From assembly GCA_027068235.1 (NCBI GenBank), contig JAMOUE010000286.1, positions 1 to 7,395 on the forward strand: a stretch of 7,395 nt of DNA. The letters run 5' to 3'. Origin of the DNA: Deltaproteobacteria bacterium (GTDB taxonomy: Bacteria; Desulfobacterota; Dissulfuribacteria; Dissulfuribacterales; QOAL01). Position numbers and translations under genes: made by a program. The notes beneath the pieces are model-generated. The model was not told the DNA's origin. It saw nothing but the letters and a program-made list of their open reading frames with translations, and did not search any database. Positions 5,032-7,395 of the stretch are shown here, one piece after another; the first letter of the stretch is position 1, and each line of letters starts with the position of its first letter.

Positions 5032-6714
5032 ATGAAAACAATGTTTGTCAGGGGCGGGACCAGCCGAATCCAGGATAGGGAGTTTGCAAGAAAGGTATAC
5101 ACCGTGTCTTTACGAGTGTTAATCCTTTTCCTTATCAGCCTGTCTATTACAGGCTGTTTCGGGGAGAGGGTGTCGGAACAGCAGCATTTAGACAACTCAG
5201 CTCTTGCCCCTGGCGTTTCTTCTTCTTCTGATATCTCACCATTTGCCAAGCGTATTCTGGAAAGACGCCCTATTGTGGACAGAGGAGGCACTATCTTATG
5301 CGTGTCTAAAAAAGATCCTGACAAAGGGGCCTTAAGAGTTAGGCCTTACAAGGGACTATTTGACCATATAATTGGTTATATAGATCGGTATGGTCGCGGG
5401 CTTGATGGTTTGGAATACGTTTATGACAGTTTTCTCCTCTCTAAGGATAGACGAGGGGATTTGGATGATCCCCTTGTCCTTTCCGTTGAAAAGAATCTGC
5501 AAGCCATGTGTTATGACAATTTGGCATGGCAGATGAGCCGTCTTAGGGCAAAGGCAGGCTCTATTATTTTGATGGATGTGAAAACAGGTCAAATCTTGGC
5601 TATGGCCAACATTGACAAGCGTAATAAAAAACTGTTGCAGACCGAATCCAAGAATTTGGCTGTTGAGGGGCTGGTTAATCCATGGCCAGTGATGCTTACC
5701 ATTGCTCAGGTACAGGTTTTAGAGTCAAGGTTAAAGGCCCTTGAAAAAAGGGCAGGGGTCACCTCCAAAGAAGACGGTAAAGATGTCCAAAGAAGTAATC
5801 TCTTAGAAGATGACGATAACCCCATAGTAAAGATAAAAAGGTGGCATTGGCACGATTTTGGGGAATCTGCAGCCATCTGGACGCGGTTTGATGAGGAAGA
5901 GCTCGATAATCTTAGACTCAAGAAGGATCTGCTAACTAGACTTATAAACGTAGGTTTTGGCCAGGAAACCGGTATAGACCTACCTGAAGAGCAACAGGGA
6001 AGACTGCCATCAATGCTTTCAGAGCATGTGAGCGGGCTTATTTCATCAACAGCCAGTTCAACACCTATTCAAATACTTTCTGCTTATACAGCGCTTCTCA
6101 AAAACGATGGTCCAGTTCAGCCTCGCCTTGCAATGAACATAGGCAGTGAGGATGACAATAGGGATGGTAATGAGTCGGATCAAAGGTCCAAAGGATTGTT
6201 TGGGAAAGAGACTCACAAAATGTTGCTTTCCACCTTTGGAGACAATGGTGGACCTTCCATCGCCTCATATTCCTTGGCAGAATGTAACGGAGAAAAAGAG
6301 TGTTATCAGGTGATGGGACTTGGCTTTTGGCCCGCTAATAACCCTAAAGTAAGTTATATTAGCGTACTTTTTGATGCCAAATATACTCCAGAGAAGCGTA
6401 GAGGGACCCTTGGTAAGATGGTGTCTCTAGCTAGAAAAGGCGTCAAGGCCTTGGGCCTACAGTATAGATTCGCCCTAAACAAGCAACAGAAGGGTAAAGT
6501 TACTTCAGAGGTAAACAATGGGCTTACTATGCCTAAGATTATGCCTGATCTTAGAGGGATGTCCATTAGGAGTGCACTTGATGTTGTTGGCCGTTTAGGG
6601 ATGAGAATTCGAATCTCAGGCACTGGTAAGGTTAAAGAGCAATATCCTAAACCTGGCCGAAGGATTTCAAAGGGACAAGAGTGTGTAATTGTTTGTGTAA
6701 AAGGTGCGGTATAG
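5032..6714 (+). CDS. Degenerate FtsI-like class B PBP (pseudo-transpeptidase) with C-terminal PASTA domain
   Basis: A 560-residue protein occupies the ftsI position. Kept landmarks are ERRPIVDRGG (77-86), GLDGLEYVYD (123-132), the entry to the transpeptidase fold LVLSVEKNLQ (148-157), AGSIILMDVKTGQILAMAN (175-193), NVGFGQETGIDLP (306-318), AYTALLKNDG (351-360), LGFWPANNPKVSYISVLFD (430-448) and a PASTA domain (about 500-560, MPDLRGMSIRSALDVV). Catalytic motifs are lost: EPGSTFK is replaced by NPWPVML (216-222), so Ser becomes Pro219 and Lys becomes Leu222. The VAGKTG position reads LAECNG (415-420), and no SxN is evident (SAA at 279-281 is the nearest match). The membrane segment (about 26-41) ends in ITGC (39-42), a possible lipobox. 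The pedestal is unusually short, and charged linkers lie at about 230-270 and 371-390. There is no stop or frameshift. It may act as a non-catalytic divisome scaffold (inference). The ribosome-binding site is weak; ATG 5041 is an alternative start. Confidence 0.85.
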   Translation: MKTMFVRGGTSRIQDREFARKVYTVSLRVLILFLISLSITGCFGERVSEQQHLDNSALAPGVSSSSDISPFAKRILERRPIVDRGGTILCVSKKDPDKGALRVRPYKGLFDHIIGYIDRYGRGLDGLEYVYDSFLLSKDRRGDLDDPLVLSVEKNLQAMCYDNLAWQMSRLRAKAGSIILMDVKTGQILAMANIDKRNKKLLQTESKNLAVEGLVNPWPVMLTIAQVQVLESRLKALEKRAGVTSKEDGKDVQRSNLLEDDDNPIVKIKRWHWHDFGESAAIWTRFDEEELDNLRLKKDLLTRLINVGFGQETGIDLPEEQQGRLPSMLSEHVSGLISSTASSTPIQILSAYTALLKNDGPVQPRLAMNIGSEDDNRDGNESDQRSKGLFGKETHKMLLSTFGDNGGPSIASYSLAECNGEKECYQVMGLGFWPANNPKVSYISVLFDAKYTPEKRRGTLGKMVSLARKGVKALGLQYRFALNKQQKGKVTSEVNNGLTMPKIMPDLRGMSIRSALDVVGRLGMRIRISGTGKVKEQYPKPGRRISKGQECVIVCVKGAV

Positions 6715-6747
6715 GATAGTGAGAGAGTGAAAGTAATCTAAGGATTA

Positions 6748-7395
6748 ATGAGACTATCAAGGCTTCTTGAGGCTTCAGAAACGTCTTACGCCCTGTTACA
6801 GGGTAGTTGTGCGGCGGATATACGCTCTATAGCTGTAGATTCTAGGAAAGTAGTTCCAGGCTCTCTTTTTCTTGCCCTTCCAGGCACAAAGACCCACGGT
6901 TTTCAATTTATTGGTGATGCAATAAAAAGTGGTGCAAAGGCCATTTTGGTTCCACATGAATACTCTGAAAAGGCCAAGGCGATAATACCAGAAGACGTAG
7001 CCCTCATTTCTGTAGAGGATATCAAAAGGGTGGCGGGAAAGGTTATAAGCTCCTTTTTTGATGAGCCAAGCTCTAAGCTCGAGGTCATCGGAATTACAGG
7101 AACAAATGGTAAGACTACATGTTCTTACTTGATAGAAGCTATTCTAAAGGCATATGGAAAGAAAACCGCCGTTTCAGGGACAATATGTCAAAGAATTGGC
7201 GACCATGAAACTACCTCTGTCCTTACAACTCCAGACTGTGTCTCCTTTCATTCGTTTTTGAAAAAGGCCCTGGATGCAGGAGCCCAATATGTTATTACTG
7301 AAGTTTCCTCACATGCCCTTGATCAAGGTAGGGTGGAAGGCTGCTCATTTGAAGTAGCACTTTTTACCAACTTGACAAGGGATCATCTAGATTAT
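6748..7395 (+). CDS. murE: MurE, UDP-MurNAc-tripeptide ligase (N-terminal part, runs off the window)
   Basis: The first 216 residues are present, with no stop before the window end. MurE adds the third amino acid of the peptidoglycan stem (usually meso-diaminopimelate or lysine) to UDP-MurNAc-L-Ala-D-Glu in the cytoplasm, using ATP. Visible hallmarks are VDSRKVVPGSLFLALPG (30-46) in the UDP-binding N-domain, the ATP loop GITGTNGKTT (115-124), LTTPD (159-163), EVSSHALDQGRVEG (185-198) and FTNLTRDHLDY (206-216). The motif that selects diaminopimelate or lysine lies downstream of the window, so the substrate is unknown. ATG 6748 is preceded by AAGGA (6740-6744), with only 3 nt spacing. It follows the ftsI-like gene by 33 nt without a terminator, consistent with one dcw operon. 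Confidence 0.95.
   Translation, partial: MRLSRLLEASETSYALLQGSCAADIRSIAVDSRKVVPGSLFLALPGTKTHGFQFIGDAIKSGAKAILVPHEYSEKAKAIIPEDVALISVEDIKRVAGKVISSFFDEPSSKLEVIGITGTNGKTTCSYLIEAILKAYGKKTAVSGTICQRIGDHETTSVLTTPDCVSFHSFLKKALDAGAQYVITEVSSHALDQGRVEGCSFEVALFTNLTRDHLDY

Noticed and set aside
4989..5324. Minus-strand open frame (111 codons) across the ftsL/ftsI-like junction
   Set aside because: It is antisense to two genes with clear family features and shows no recognisable protein pattern.
5677..5697. A frameshift or sequencing error hiding an intact SxxK motif in the ftsI-like gene
   Set aside because: The flanking residues stay in register with the family on both sides (NLAVEGLVNP before, LTIAQV after), and neither alternative reading frame gives an EPGSTFK-like string here.
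6741..6750. Identical AGGATTAATG at the mraZ start (3294-3303) and the murE start (6741-6750)
   Set aside because: It combines a common Shine-Dalgarno fragment, a short AT spacer and ATG. Ten bases of such sequence can match by chance and there is no further similarity upstream.

Overview
The window is a stretch of bacterial chromosome with moderate, slightly AT-leaning composition. It carries two unrelated blocks. The left block (1-2032, + strand) is the end of an ABC transporter operon of the molybdate/tungstate type: the tail of a probable substrate-binding protein, a permease (WtpB/ModB-like) and an ATPase with a C-terminal regulatory domain (WtpC/ModC-like). A PfkB-family sugar/nucleoside kinase (2022-3047, - strand) converges on it, and the two genes overlap by 11 bp at their stop codons.

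The right block (3230-7395, + strand) is the start of a division and cell wall (dcw) cluster in the classic order mraZ - rsmH - ftsL - ftsI position - murE. The murE gene runs off the right edge. The cluster has a good sigma70-type promoter (TTGACA, 18 bp, TATAGT). Immediately over and downstream of the -10 lie four tandem 10-bp AGTGG-type repeats that look like the MraZ autorepression operator. mraZ and rsmH overlap by 35 nt, rsmH and ftsL by 4 nt, and the remaining gaps are 18 and 33 nt, so the genes probably form one transcript.

The most unusual item is the gene in the ftsI slot (5032-6714). It is an uninterrupted 560-codon reading frame that keeps the landmarks of a class B penicillin-binding protein and a C-terminal PASTA domain. 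However, the catalytic SxxK motif reads PVML, the KTG motif reads CNG, and no SxN motif is evident. The pedestal is very short, and the N-terminal membrane segment ends in a lipobox-like cysteine. It therefore looks like a pseudo-transpeptidase kept in the divisome operon; a second, active FtsI would be expected elsewhere in the genome.

The organism is probably a Gram-negative anaerobe, perhaps in the Desulfobacterota/Thermodesulfobacteriota (former Deltaproteobacteria). This is inferred from the tungstate/molybdate-type transporter, the dcw order with MraZ and a PASTA-tailed FtsI homologue, and the base composition; it is not proven. I see no RNA genes, insertion sequences, CRISPR arrays or phage genes. 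No gene-free stretch exceeds 300 bp; the longest is 3048-3300.
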